From assembly GCA_020543525.1 (NCBI GenBank), contig JAHYIO010000031.1, positions 310,001 to 374,000 on the forward strand: a stretch of 64,000 bases of DNA, given 5' to 3'. This DNA is from Coriolopsis trogii (taxonomy: Eukaryota > Basidiomycota > Agaricomycetes > Polyporales > Polyporaceae). The notes under the pieces were generated by a model. That model was not told the DNA's origin. It did no database searches and worked only from the letters and a program-made list of their open reading frames with translations. The position numbers and the translations under genes were made by a program. Of this stretch, positions 34,672-45,925 are shown piece by piece; positions within the stretch are counted from its first letter, which is position 1; each line of letters starts with the position of its first letter.

Positions 34672-36125
34672 ATGGGTTCAAGAGGGAAAATGACAAGGTG
34701 AAGATATGAAAGGGAGTACACTGAAGGGGAGCCAGTCCGCACCACCATGAAAGCTCTCCGCATCCATATTATATCACCGGTGCCTATCTGTGTATGATGT
34801 CGGATATTGAGAGATGGAAAGGTGAGCCTATAGGGCAGTAAGTCACAATCAAGCAAATGCCGAACAGCAATGCGCTGCTTTCGGTGTAGATCCAGGGCGG
34901 GAAGTCGTCGATGATAGAAGGAAGTACCGCTTGCTGAGGTGGTCTGATGATCTGCGAGGCTGAGGGAGCGAGTGACAGCAGGTCGGAGTCGGTCGCGGCG
35001 GAAGATCTCCTGTCGCGATGGAGGAAAGATATCATTATGATATATGGAAGTGACTCGTGGTAGTCGCTCTTGAAGTGCAAAACCCAGGCTGCCAATGTGG
35101 GTAGACGAAGATGCTCGATGCGATGCTACGCTGTATGACAGATCTTCGCACGCACTGCATCATGTTCGCGATTCTGTGCAGATGGACTTCAGCGGATCAG
35201 TGGAGAGCAAACGTCAGAGTTGAACAAGCGTCAAATTGTTTGAGAAGGAAGAGTTCAGGCCACGGATCGTTGAGGATTGTAGCACGCGCATCTGCTGACG
35301 ATGATGCCACGACGAGTTAGATACAGCTTCAACAGTGCGCAGTCAATAATAGTTCCGTATATGAATGGTAGAACGCGCCTGTTGTTCGATACGATCGCGT
35401 CGAGGCGCAGCTGGACGTCCTGGGCGCCGAGTTCGTTGCCAGTGCGAAGGCTCTGCCACCAGACAGTCCACACGTCACACTTGATGTGCCACCTGCAGTT
35501 TCGTTTTGCAGATGCGAGCCGTTTCTATGTGAACGGGAACACAGTGGATGAGGAAGAGAGCAAGAAGTGGGTACGGTGGAAGGAGTTTGACTGGCCGGGG
35601 TTCGTGTACGAGCGCCCGCTTCGCTCACGTGCGCCACCGGCTTGTGGGCCATGGCGAATATCGTTCGACATCGACCACCATTTCGGATTCATGCAGACTC
35701 TGCTTCCCGACTTTCCACCCTATCAGGGTTTTGAAGAGCCCATCTTACCTGTGCGCGTAACGGGGGCTGTAGCGTTGCAGCCGCCAGCGGCATATCCGTT
35801 CCTCGGTCGTTCCCTCGTCGCCAAATAAAGTCGTACATGTTGTGGAGAACGTGCTCCGAGTCGGCGATTACTTGCGTGACCGCTTCCGATTCCAATCCAC
35901 CACTTAGTACGGGGAGATGGTCCTCGCCATCATGTTTGGCGCGCTTACCGAATCGCCTCAGAGTCTGCGCGCAATCCAAACTAAAGTGAGAAGAAGAAAG
36001 AGGTTATTATAGTGTACATGATATAAGGGTACTATACAGAGATTGAGATGATATAGTGGCTAGTGATGTGATGGAACTTGTAACGGTCAACAGTGTCAGT
36101 GCAGTATAGATCTAGTAAGTGAAGT
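34672..36125. other. Region with unassigned coding-like fragments
   Basis: On the minus strand around 35255-35473 an open frame has LRTGNELGAQDVQLRLDAIV then FIYGTIIDCALLKLYL, which looks like the end of a membrane protein. Another minus-strand stretch near 34784-34900 has a hydrophobic segment, SSALLFGICLIVTYC. On the plus strand 35301-35828 a frame reads FYVNGNTVDEEESKKWVRW and PGFVYERP, then ends at LGRSLVAK. Part of this, about 35760-35825, recurs at about 40190-40250. None can be assembled into a full gene. I take the region to hold remnants of one or two genes. Confidence 0.3.
35760..35830 (+). repeat. Short diverged repeat shared with ~40190-40250
   Basis: Both copies contain CAGCGGCATA, then GTTCC or GTTCCT, then CGGTCG, TCCCTCGT and GCCAAA, with small gaps; I estimate about 80 percent identity over 60 bases by eye. 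Copy 1 gains a stop (AAATAA) where copy 2 continues AAAGTCGTC. The shared part reads GRSLVAK in both, suggesting an ancestral coding exon. Confidence 0.45.
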
Positions 36126-39100
36126 TCACTGTTCCGCTGCCGCTTCGGCCAATGCCAATGCTGCCTTTGCCCGCTTCCTCGCCCGGCGCACACCGTGTGG
36201 AATCCGACCCTTCGATTTGGACGTCGTCTGCGCCTGCGTCATCCTCACAGATGATCCTCCCTCCTCGTGCTCGGACGGACCGCCCCGTATACCAAGGGGA
36301 ACGAACTGAGGTGCAGTTGCGTTCAGCTGGGTGCTTGCCAGCGGTGGAAGTGCTGCCGCTGACTTCAGTGTCGTCGGGACGAACGGGGTGGCTGTAGGCT
36401 TGAGAGTCGACTCGCACTCGGAGGGCCTGTCGCTGCTGCCAGTAGATGACGGGACCTTGAGTGCCAATGGGACAAACGCGGCCGCAGATGCTTTGAGGCC
36501 ACACTCGGACTCGACGGGCTTCGCGCTTGCTGAATCGCACAGAGAACGCACCCCGCCGGCCTCCTTGGTTTGCCTAGTCAAGGATGGGACAAAAGGGGCC
36601 GCCGTCGCCTTGAGACTCGCAGCCGACTCGGGAATGGACGCTGTTGCCCTGAGCGTTACTGGAACAAACGCAGAGGCTGTTGCCTTGAGAGCCGACTGAG
36701 AGGTTTCACAGCTGCTGGGCGCTTCTGGAGGGTTTCTGTCGGCAACGACCAACATCTGTTCCTCGACCCGAGAAACAAGGAGGTCTGCCGAAGAAGTACC
36801 AAGATTCGCTGTTGCGACAAGGCCTCGTACGATAGACTTGGACAAGAGCGCCATGGACGCGCTTCCGGACTTGGCGCAGTCGTCCCACATCGAGTCCAAC
36901 TTGAAGTTACGCGCGATCTTGTCTGCGAGCGTGATGGTGGCGATCCGCTGCGTCACCTTCTCGTCGAGCAATGAACGGCTGGAAATAGGATTCTTCGTCG
37001 GGATGTGCGGAACTTCGGGCTTCTCTGCTACGACGACCCAATCGTCAGGCTCGCAGAGGGTCTTGTCTGGATCTTCGTCGCCCCATGGGACAGGCTGTGA
37101 CGCCGCGACATCTTCACAGGTAATTGAGCGATGAGGCGTGCTGAGTGCAGCTCTGGCCGTCGAAGTCCCGATCGCGGACGAATATGCGTGGAGGGAAAGA
37201 TGAAGTTGTACGGCCAGGTGGCGATGGGCATTAGTGTCGACAGGGGCATGTTCAGAAACGGAGGAGAGGCGCTTCGTGAATCCGTAAGCCACGAATCGGC
37301 AAGCGAGCATGATTTCCCTCCTAGTCGACCATGTCCGTCCAAGGAAGAATGGAAGGATAGGAGAGATGTAGACAGAATGCACTAATGAATGTGTGCGCCG
37401 TAAGTAATTGAACTTCACGCGGAAGACAGAAATACTCACATGGGGCTGGGCCATAGGGGACCATAGCGCGCTGGAGGTATCCCTCGGACCTGTCTGAACA
37501 GGAATTCTCTACCGTATTCTCGGTGACGACTACGTGTTCATCGATGGAAGTTGTCGTCCCATCCGAATTCGTTTCATCCTCTTCCTCCACCTCCTCAATG
37601 AAGGCAGTGATGTCGATCGGGTCCGCGCTCGTGCCATTGTTCCGAAGGACTGTGAGTTGTTGTCCGGTCTCGGAAGAAGTGTTCCTCGCTTGAGAAGATC
37701 TGTGCTGAATGTGACCGAGAAGAGTGAGGTACCAGGCGCTACACACAACGACAGCTAGGCTGTTCGGGGCGTCTGAGCAATGAAAATCAGAATCATATTT
37801 GACGGGAAAATGAAATCGAAAGGCACGTACTGTCAACCTGGTACGAATCCCCTGGTATGCACTCTTCTTGACGGTACATCACAAGCAATGGGCGCCACTT
37901 AGAGACCTGGAGCTTTGGGCGGATAGACACGGTGGACACAACCATCGGCTGAGTCCTGACATCACAGAGGTCCACGGGGTTGAACAGGTGGTGTACATAG
38001 GTTGTATGAAGCGACGGGATGGAGGATGGACGGCTGGGGATGGCGTGTACGGTGCGAAGTACGTCGCTGAAAAGGGATAGAGGGAACTGCCCCAGAGCGG
38101 GTACAGCTTCGATAACGTCAGAACAAAACAACGAAATGATAAGATAGATACTCACCACGCTGCCTAGACACGTCTGATCCAATGCATATGCGCTCGGCTA
38201 TAGAGATGCTCGCGTTAGTATCGCGTCTCGGGAAGAATTACAGGTCCACTCACGCAGTGCAGGACGGTATATGACGAGCGAATGAGATCCGGGGAGTATA
38301 GTGATCACCGTGGGCGGAGCAACCGTGACATGTTCTGCTTGATAATCTTGATCCGAAGGAGGGCAAGAGGACTGCCTAGCAAGGTAGACCACACTCTCGG
38401 CAAGGAACGCGAGAAGAGTGTATCCGAGCGCGGCGAGAACAGAGCCGACGAAGACGGATAGGACGCGAAGGTAACACAAAGATCTGTTGACAAACCGGAT
38501 GGTAGGCCGGCTGTATGCGCGCACCGAAAGACGTCTGGAGGTCGAATGGAGGACAGTATACTGTATAACCTTCACAGAGGTCGAAACGTGCGGAGAAGGA
38601 ACGCTGATGAGAGGCGAAAGGAACACATGTGCAGCTTGAGCGACACGGAGGATGACGAACGCGAGCTTGAGGATGACCAAACCGACGAGGTAGAGGGCAA
38701 AGATGACAGCTTCGCCTGCTTGCCATACGATGTTGAGGACGGCGAGTGCAGCAAAGTAGACATCTTGAACAATGGCAACGGCGTGCTTGAGAGGGCTGGC
38801 TCGGTAGACGACTCGGGCGAGGCGGCAGACATGGCGGCAGACGGCGTAGACGGCGAAGATGATCCAACTAGTGCAGCGGAACAAGGCGGTGACGGCGTTG
38901 GTGAGAGTCCGTACGCTGAGGTCCTTGTGGGTGCTCTGAGCAGCGACCGTGAGGGAAAGGACGAGGACGGTGCAAGAGAGGACGAGGACGAGGAAGCCGA
39001 GTGCGCCAAAGAGGGCGAGGACGATGAGTGCCGTGCTGGGGTCGAGGACAAGGGGGCCGCCGGTGCCGAGTTGAACGTCGATGCCATATGATGTGTTGCC

Positions 39101-39163
39101 GGGTGTGTGTGTGTTGCCATGTATGACGGGGAGTAAGCCTGGGGAGAAGACTGTCGTGCCCAT
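36126..39163 (-). CDS. Multi-pass membrane protein with five PAM2-like motifs, copy D
   Basis: The function is unknown. The N-terminal exon starts MGTTVFSPGLLPVIHG and has at least five hydrophobic segments, including TALIVLALFGALGFLVLVLS and AVIFALYLVGLVILKLAFVI. Middle exons carry SIRPKLQVSKW, SLAVVVCSAWYLTLLG and acidic loops. The C-terminal half contains EDPDKTLCEPDD, a helical block IATITLADKIARNFKLDSMW, and then five motifs: LKATASAFVP, LKATAAPFVP, LKASAAAFVP, LKPTATPFVP, LNATAPQFVP (36293-36697). All fit L-x-x-x-A-x-x-F-x-P, and the last has the Asn of the PAM2 consensus LNxxAxxFxP, the ligand of the MLLE domain of poly(A)-binding protein. The end is basic (GVRRARKRAKAALALAEA). Copy D has about 400 extra bases with introns near 37880-38250, where copy E is one open frame. 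A membrane-bound PABP tether is my inference. Confidence 0.8.
36293..36697 (-). other. Five PAM2-like motifs of gene D
   Basis: In gene order these are LKATASAFVP, LKATAAPFVP, LKASAAAFVP, LKPTATPFVP and LNATAPQFVP, spaced 20-45 residues apart by serine-rich linkers. Position 1 is Leu, 5 Ala, 8 Phe and 10 Pro in every copy. Position 2 is Lys in four and Asn in the last, the canonical residue. Confidence 0.75.
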
Positions 39164-39471
39164 CGTGTGACGAGGTTGCTGGGTGGAGGTTGGTCGATGT
39201 TGGGTGAAGCTGCGTCGAAGTCGCTGGAGCTGGAGGCCGTGGGTGGGCGCGAGAGGAGAGAGAGTATGTGAAGAGATTGGAGTGCGAAAGCGAACATATA
39301 TGTGACAAACGAGAGGGCGGCGGGCAGGGTGCAAACCGAACTGAACCCCGGGCGGGCGTGATCGCGATTGTGCTTGTCAACACTTCACATGGCCAGCCAA
39401 CTGCTCGGCAGCGGTGTCCTGTCTCCTTACTATTGGATGTAAGTCTAAAACGCAGTCCAGGTAGAAGCTGG
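39164..39471 (-). promoter_or_regulatory. Promoter of gene D, duplicated upstream of gene E
   Basis: A TATA-like CATATATG at about 39296-39303 lies about 135 bases before the ATG at 39163. The block 39164-39471 is nearly identical to 45926-46232; the main difference is an 8-base indel near 39180. Beyond 39471 the two flanks share nothing. Confidence 0.65.
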
Positions 39472-40801
39472 CTTACCCACTCGTGCATGACTATGTCAAT
39501 TGGCATACCGGGTGGGCCTCCACCAGGTAGCTCGCGATGCTCTCTTGTTCAAATCAATGAGCCACGTTCTAGGTTGGCGGAAAGCACGCCGGATAGAAAC
39601 AAGTGCAAGACTGGAAGACTGCGGCATCCGTGCTAAGGTGTTGACAGCAGAGCCACTGATACACATCTTTGGTACTCATGCATACATCTGGTTCACCTTG
39701 CCGGCAGGAAGCTCGAGTAAATAGCAATCATCGCAAGTCGAGAACGGAGCCGGAGAGGAATGAGTCGAGAAAGACCTGGAGCTGTTGAGGCCAAGCATGC
39801 ACAAAAGAGTACGTAGTACGCACAGCCTACCAGAGAGAACAGATTGACCGGTGACCAGCGCACAAGTGTGTCAAAGGAGAGAAGAAGATAGGCAAGAAAA
39901 TCCAGAGACTGGCTGTCAAAATGGCGCCTACTTGGCGCGCTTGTTTCCCACCGTCAAGCGCTCGCTAACCACAATCTCAGCGCTCTGCGACTTCATTCCA
40001 TCGTTCCCTGGCCAAGCTCTCAAGAGAACCGTCGATTGCCTGTCTATTCAGCGCGAGCTAAACGGGATTTTTGGAATCATGACTATATCTCGCCTGTATC
40101 GACTCGGAGGCGTCGAGTCCGAGTCGCGACCCAGCATGTCTTCTCCGAGTCCTGCCAAAACAGAGCACCTACTATGTCTATGCGTATCGGAGCTGGCAGC
40201 TTCGCAGCGGCATACGCGTTCCCGGTCGCTCCCTCGTTGCCAAAGTCGTCGGGAGGCCCGGGCCGGGTCGGACAGCCACCGCATATACCCACACTCGACG
40301 AGCGTCTTGCGGCCTCTTGCCACTTTGCTTTCTACCAGCCACTTCCTGCCGCCAATGACTCCATTCATCTCCTCCAAGCACGTTTGCCTTTCTGAGGCTC
40401 CATGACTCGCGTTATACAACGGCAGCATGCAATCGGGCGCTCCAGAGAACGCCATAGTGGGTTTCATGCATGAACTTACGAAGCATGGGGATGTGTGCGT
40501 AGAGACAGGTAGAGACTCTTGCGCCCAATGAGCAGTGACGGGCAGGCTATGTGCATTGTGAGTCCTTTTTTGAGTTATTGCTTGTGCGTATCTACATGAA
40601 CTGCCTTTGTAAGTCAGCCACCAATCTGTGCTCTCGGGCCAGCCTCAGAATTTCGGTCGCGGGAAGCGGCTGGCGTATGAGGATGACCGACTCGTCCCAA
40701 TATATATGAGGGATCCTTCTCGGACTGCTCGCTCACGCTCGTACTCCCTACTTGCCTCCTCTTGGTCTGGTCCTTCCCTGCCTGCAAGGTCGTACACCAC
40801 C
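39472..40801. other. Divergent intergenic region between genes D and C
   Basis: The right end holds the promoter of gene C: CAATATATATGAG near 40698-40710, about 95 bases before the ATG. Around 40190-40250 lies the second copy of the short repeat noted at 35760-35830, in a frame reading YYVYAYRSWQLR then GRSLVAK. No complete gene is seen. Confidence 0.4.
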
Positions 40802-42510
40802 ATGGTTGCATACCTCATCCTCTGCCTCATCGTCCTCGGCTGTCTCTCGTGCACTCTCAACATGCATCTTGTACCCTCCGTCCTCTTCTGTCTCGCGCTT
40901 ACTCTCTTCTCCGTCGCACGTCTCTTTCTGACTACGATCAACACAGTCGCTCGGATCATCGCCACTACTCTCTCGGGTCTCCTGTTCAGTCTCACCACGC
41001 GCTTACGCCCCCTGGGACTTCATTCGCACTGGCACCGCTTGAACAAGCTACTCGGAAGGACCTCACGACGTGCGCCGGATGATCTGGAGTCTCAACTCGT
41101 ACTTCCGGCGTCGCCTCAGATCAGCCCTGAAGCCTTCCTCTCTGTCGTCGACGAGAATCGCATCCTCCGCAATCAGGTTCATGCCTCCTGGCACGCGAAC
41201 AAGACTATGCGTCTGTGCCTGCGCTACTCGGAAGAGAACGACAACGCTGCCCGCGACGAGGTATTGAAGGCCAAAGAAGCCTTGGCGCACGAGAGAGAGG
41301 CCCGGCGAGAGGAGAGAGCTCGTCTTTTATGTGACAACAAAGCGGCTTACCGGGCGCTCGCAGATGCACAAGCCCAGTCGGCGCTCGCAGAGGTCAAGTA
41401 TAAAGACTTGGAGGAGGAATGTGCCTCGCTTCGTGAGCGGTGCAGCAGAGGAGACAGTGTGATAACAACGATGAAACGGGGCATTACCGACTATGAAGTG
41501 AGTAGACATTGGGTCAATAGTTCTGCTGCCCAAGCGTTGACACTCACTGCTCCCTCCAGAATGTGGCGAAGCAGCTGAGAAGCGCGATCCACAACCAGTG
41601 CACCACTATATACGGCCACAGGAAGCGGGAAGAGCGACTTACCGTCGAGAACAACGCGCTGAAGGTATACCCCACATGCGACATAGTCAGAGTTTTGTTT
41701 TGCTCAGTCTCTCTCCAGGCTAAAGTGGGCAAACTGCAACTTGCACGTTCTGCTGCCGACTCTGAGCTGCGGGCCGTCCGCGCGGAATTAGCAGCTACGC
41801 ACGAGACAATGCATGCAACCACTGACGGAAGCGAGAAGCTCCGCGTCGCTCTCGAGTCTGCTCGCGAGGCTCAGGCTGCGACGACCACCGAGTGCGCCCA
41901 GCTTCGTACGGCTCTCGACTCGGCTCGCCAAACTCTCCGCGCTGTGGAGAACGAACGCGAAGAGTTCCGGGGAGGCATACGCACGCTTGAACAGCGTCAG
42001 CACGCCTCGGAGGACTTCACGCGCACCCTCTCCGACGCTCTTGAGGCCCGAGACGAGACGATCTCTCAGCTGCACGCTGCGCACGTCGAACAAGGAGCAG
42101 AGCTGGCGCACCTCAAGCACGCTCTCGCCGAGCGCAGTGCAGAGGGCGCGTCTCAAGAGCGCAAGATCGGCGAGCTCGAGACGTACATTCACGGACTCAA
42201 GGGCGTCGTCGCCTTCCTCAAGCACGACGCACGTTCGGCAGCGACACCCACGAGGAGCCGCTCCTCCATCGTTGGGATTCCGAGGACTCCGAGGACGCCG
42301 TCCCTGTCCTCGACGCCTTCGTCGAGTCAGCCGTCTACTCCTGAACTCTCTCGCGACGCAAGCCCGACGCGCATCTCCTCCTCTGGTCCGTCCTCGCCTG
42401 CGCTCAGACCACTCGTCCTCCCTCGGCGAGTCTTGTGGGATACCGCACCGAAAGCGTCTCCTACCGGCCCATACACCCTCCCTCGTCCTCTCGGTCTCTT
42501 TGGGATCTAG
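40802..42510 (+). CDS. Membrane-anchored coiled-coil protein C
   Basis: This is the third member of the A/B/C family. Two introns, 41498-41559 and 41665-41718, give about 530 residues. The N-terminus MVAYLILCLIVLGCLSC begins a hydrophobic part with three possible membrane segments to about residue 65. Coiled coil runs from about 105 to 470 with EENDNAARDEVLKAKEALAH and similar stretches. A second-intron junction follows NNALK as in genes A and B. The C-terminal exon has ELETYIHGLKGVVAFLK, where gene A has ELKTYTTGLEGVVEYLK, then a Ser/Pro/Thr tail and YTLPRPLGLFGI, matching YTLGSPLSIFGF of gene A. It sits between the two PAM2 membrane genes on the opposite strand. A scaffold or organelle tether is plausible; no catalytic motif exists. 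Confidence 0.78.
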
Positions 42511-43137
42511 TCTGGAGTGCCTCGGGCGCAAGTTGGCGTGCGACGTATCGTCACCTCCTTGGCCTAAGAAAATGGGTTTCTTCGGATAATCTGGGGCTTG
42601 TTTCAACTCTTATCTCCTTTTTCATCATATCTGTACCTAGCATCTAAATCAATAATTGTGATACAAACATCGAGGCGGCAATGCGTGCGATCGCCCCTGA
42701 GCTACGTGCGGCTCGTGTGCGAACCTCAAGGATACAAGTCACACGACCATCACCTCAGCTTATTACAGCCTTCGTCGCGTAGTTGAGCATACAGCAAACA
42801 TATCGGCAGTAGTGAGTCGCCCCTAGACGAGTCCAACGATGACGCCACCGCGTCCGACGCCGCACGATCGACCATGGACCTACACTTATGCGGTGATCGT
42901 ATTCGGCGCGCTCACATTCACCGCTTCCAAGACTCCCTGTAGGCCGGAGGTGAAGGCACTCGGGCAGTCTGCACACAATCCAAACGACGCGAAGTGAGAA
43001 GGAAGCGAATATTATAGTGTACAGGGCATAAGGGAATACAAAGATGTAGATGATACAGGAGCTAGTAATGTGGGACACAATGCGTTACCAAGAAGATACT
43101 CGTGATCGTAAATAGAGTCAGTAGAGCACATGCTTAA
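42511..43137. other. Intergenic space, right part duplicated from the D locus
   Basis: Bases about 42940-43060 resemble 35950-36065: both have CGCACACAATCC or GCGCAATCC, GTGAGAAG, and TTATAGTGTACA, then a run before the stop of the PAM2 gene. This is the downstream limit of the duplicated unit. A plus-strand frame near 42839 (TYAVIVFGALTFTAS) has a weak counterpart near 35915 (MVLAIMFGALTES). Confidence 0.45.
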
Positions 43138-45925
43138 TCAGTGAAGTTCACTGTTTGCCGCCGCCTCGGCCTCGGCCTCGGCCAATGCCAATGCTGCCTT
43201 TGCCCGCTTCCTCGCCCGGCGCACACCGTGTGGAATCCGACCCTTTGAGTTGGACGTCGTCTGCGCCTGCGTCATCCTCACAGATGATCCTCCCTCCTCG
43301 TGGTCGGGCAGATCGCACCGCGTACCATGGGGAACGAACTGAGGTGCAGTCGCGTTCAGCTGGGTGCTTGCCAGCGGTGGAAGTGCAGCGGTCGACTTCA
43401 CTGTCGTCGGGACGAACGGGGTGGCCGTCGGCTTGAGAGTCGACTCGCACTTGGACGCGGGCTTGTTGCTGCTGGCAGTGGACGACGCAGAGTCGGTAAG
43501 AGGACCGGTCGACGCGACCTTGATTGCGAATGGGACAAAGGCGGCGGCAGATGCTTTGAGGCAGGACTTGGATTCTACGGACTTCGTGCTTGCTGACTTG
43601 CTGAAAGAACACGGCTCGGCTGCCTCACTGGAAGCTTGTCGAGACATCGACGGGACGAAGGGCGCCGCTGTCGCCTTGAGACTCGGAGCCGACGCGGGGA
43701 TGGACTTGCTGATCGACTCTGTCGCAGCCGCTGCCCTAAGCGCTACTGGAACAAACGTAGAGGCCGTTGCCTTGAGAGCCGACTGAGGAGATCCACAGCT
43801 GCTCGGCGCGTCTGGAGACTTGCGGTTTTCCTTGACTTGCTCGTCCAGCTCGACCTCAGAAACAGAGGAGTCCACGGGAGAGGTATCGAACGTCGCTGAT
43901 GCGACGAGAGCTTGCACGATGGCCTTGGACAAGAGCGCCATGGACGCACTCCCGGACTTGGCGTAGTCATCCCACAGCGAGTCCAGCTTGAAGTTACGCG
44001 CGACCTTGTCTGCGAGCGTGATGGTGGCGATTCGCTGCTCCACCTTCTCATCGAGCGAACGGCTGGAAACAAGCGTCTGCGACGGGATATCGACGATGCC
44101 GGAAGCTTCCCCGTCGGTCTTCTCAGGCTCCTCCAACATGATGGCAGGATCGACGAGCTCGCAGAGAGTCTTGTCAGGGTCCTCGTCCTTGGATGAGGCA
44201 AGCTGTTTACCATCGTCTTCAAAGGCAGTGAGACGACGAGGAGTTACAACAGCGTGGGTCGCCCAAGTCCTGCTCACTGAGCAATATGCAACTAGCGAGA
44301 GGTGGACATGCACTGAGAGATGACGATGGGTGCGAGCGGTGACATTGACTTGTTCCGGGACGGTGCGGGGACGCTTGGTGAATCCGTATGCCACGAATCG
44401 GCAGGCGAGCGCGATCCGCTGCCGAGTCGTCTCAGTCAGTTCGCGGAAGAACGCGGGGGACGTTGGTGTCTGGACGAGCGGGGCTGAAGGACAAATGTGC
44501 TGTGAGTGTCGGGACTCCGAGTAGGACAGAGATACTCACGAGGTGATGGTCCATAGGGAACCATGGTGTACTCCACGGATACCTCAGGTACTTGATCCCT
44601 GAGAATCTCGATCTCCGGCGCGCCATCCGTGGCAAATACGTTGTCATCGTTCATCTCCTCGATGTATGCGGTCGTATCCATCGCGTTCACGCACGTGAAG
44701 GCAAGTACATTCTCCCGACGGATGCAAAGCTGTTGTCCGGTCCCAGAAGCAGTGTTCTCCGCTCGAGACTGTTCGAGCTGGCGTGGGGTGTTTCCGAGAA
44801 GAGTAAGAATCCAGGCACTACACACAACGATAGCAAGGCTATCGGAGACGTCTGCAAGATCTTACATCAGGGAAAATGTTCCGAGGGCCGTTGCAATGGG
44901 AGGCACGTACTGTCAACCTGATACGATTCCAACATGATGGACTCTTCCTGATGGTACGATCTAACCAACCGGTGGAACTTGGAATCGTGGAGCTTCGGGC
45001 GAATAGACACAGCAGTGACATCGTTGTTGAACGTAGGCGTATGGTGAGCCTTGAAGATGACAATGGTGAATTCGCCTTGTTCCGCTTGGCTGGAAAGAGC
45101 CCGCTGCCCCGTGGCAATAAAGAGCGCAAACTGGACGAAGAGGGCGAGGAGAGTGTAGAAGACTGTAGTGAGGATGAGACAGACGAGAGTGAGGAGGGCC
45201 GGAACATAAGAGAGAAGTCCGACGGCGACGCGCATTGTCGAGGAGATGAGTTGGCCAGAGAAACTGATGGCGTGCCAGATGTATGCATAGACGCAGAGAC
45301 GCATTGGGGAGGTACAGAAGGCCATATACCGCAGGGCCTTCAAGGAGATCGAGTAGGCGATAATGAAGAGGCTGAAAAGAGGCGCGAATAGGGCGTGTGC
45401 AGCTTGGGCGAAACGAAGAATTAGGAGCGCGAGCTTGAGGACAACCAGACCGACGAGGTAGAGGGCAAAGATGACCACTTCGCCTGCTTGCCATATGATG
45501 CTGAGAATGGCGAGTGCGGCAAAGTAGACATCCTGAAAGATGGCAACGGCATGCTTAAGAGGGCTGGCTCTGTAGACGACTCGGGCGAGGCAGAAACCGG
45601 CGCGGAAGAGGGCGTAGACGGCGAGGACAATCCAATTGGTGCAGCGGAACAAGGCGGTGACCGCGTTTACGAAAGTCCGTATGCTGAGGTCCTTGTGGGT
45701 GCTCTGAGCAGCGATCGTGAGGGAAAGGACGAGGACGGTGCAAGAGAGGACGAGGACGAGGAAGCCGAGTGCGCCAAAGAGGGCGAGGACGATGAGTGCC
45801 GTGCTGGGGTCGAGGACAAGAGGGCCGCCGGTGCCGAGTTGAGTGTCGATGCCATATGATGGGTTGCCGGGTGTGTTGCCATGTATGACGGGGAGTAAGC
45901 CTGGGGAGAAGACTGTCGTTCCCAT
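43138..45925 (-). CDS. Multi-pass membrane protein with five PAM2-like motifs, copy E
   Basis: This is the paralogue of gene D. It starts MGTTVFSPGLLPVIHG; the first exon is one long frame of about 350 residues with at least six hydrophobic segments, among them LVLVLSCTVLVLSLTIAAQS and LLTLVCLILTTVFYTLLALF. A middle exon has SLAIVVCSAWILTLLG and MVPYGPSPRE. The C-terminal exon carries ACRFVAYGFTKRP, EDPDKTLCEL, IATITLADKVARNFKLDSLW and five motifs: LKATASTFVP, LKATAAPFVP, LKASAAAFVP, LKPTATPFVP, LNATAPQFVP. The basic C-terminus ends NSELH, seven residues longer than D because D stops in another frame. Sequence near the start and in the motif region is very close to D, while the region at 45150-45450 is strongly diverged. 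As for D, PABP binding at a membrane is predicted from the motifs only. Confidence 0.8.
43324..43785 (-). other. Five PAM2-like motifs of gene E
   Basis: Motifs appear in the same order as in D: LKATASTFVP, LKATAAPFVP, LKASAAAFVP, LKPTATPFVP, LNATAPQFVP. Only one residue within the ten-residue cores differs between copies, while the linkers between them vary in length and sequence. This pattern suggests selection on the cores. Confidence 0.75.

Noticed and set aside
38546..39091. Plus-strand acidic frame (181 residues), repeated at 45488-45859, as a conserved gene pair
   Set aside because: It is the antisense shadow of the hydrophobic exons of D and E; its conservation follows from theirs.
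41788..42606. 272-residue minus-strand frame opposite gene C
   Set aside because: Antisense of a coiled-coil exon with strong codon bias; Arg-rich shadow without motifs.
43155..43786. Plus-strand frames antisense to the PAM2 repeats
   Set aside because: They repeat only because the sense strand repeats.
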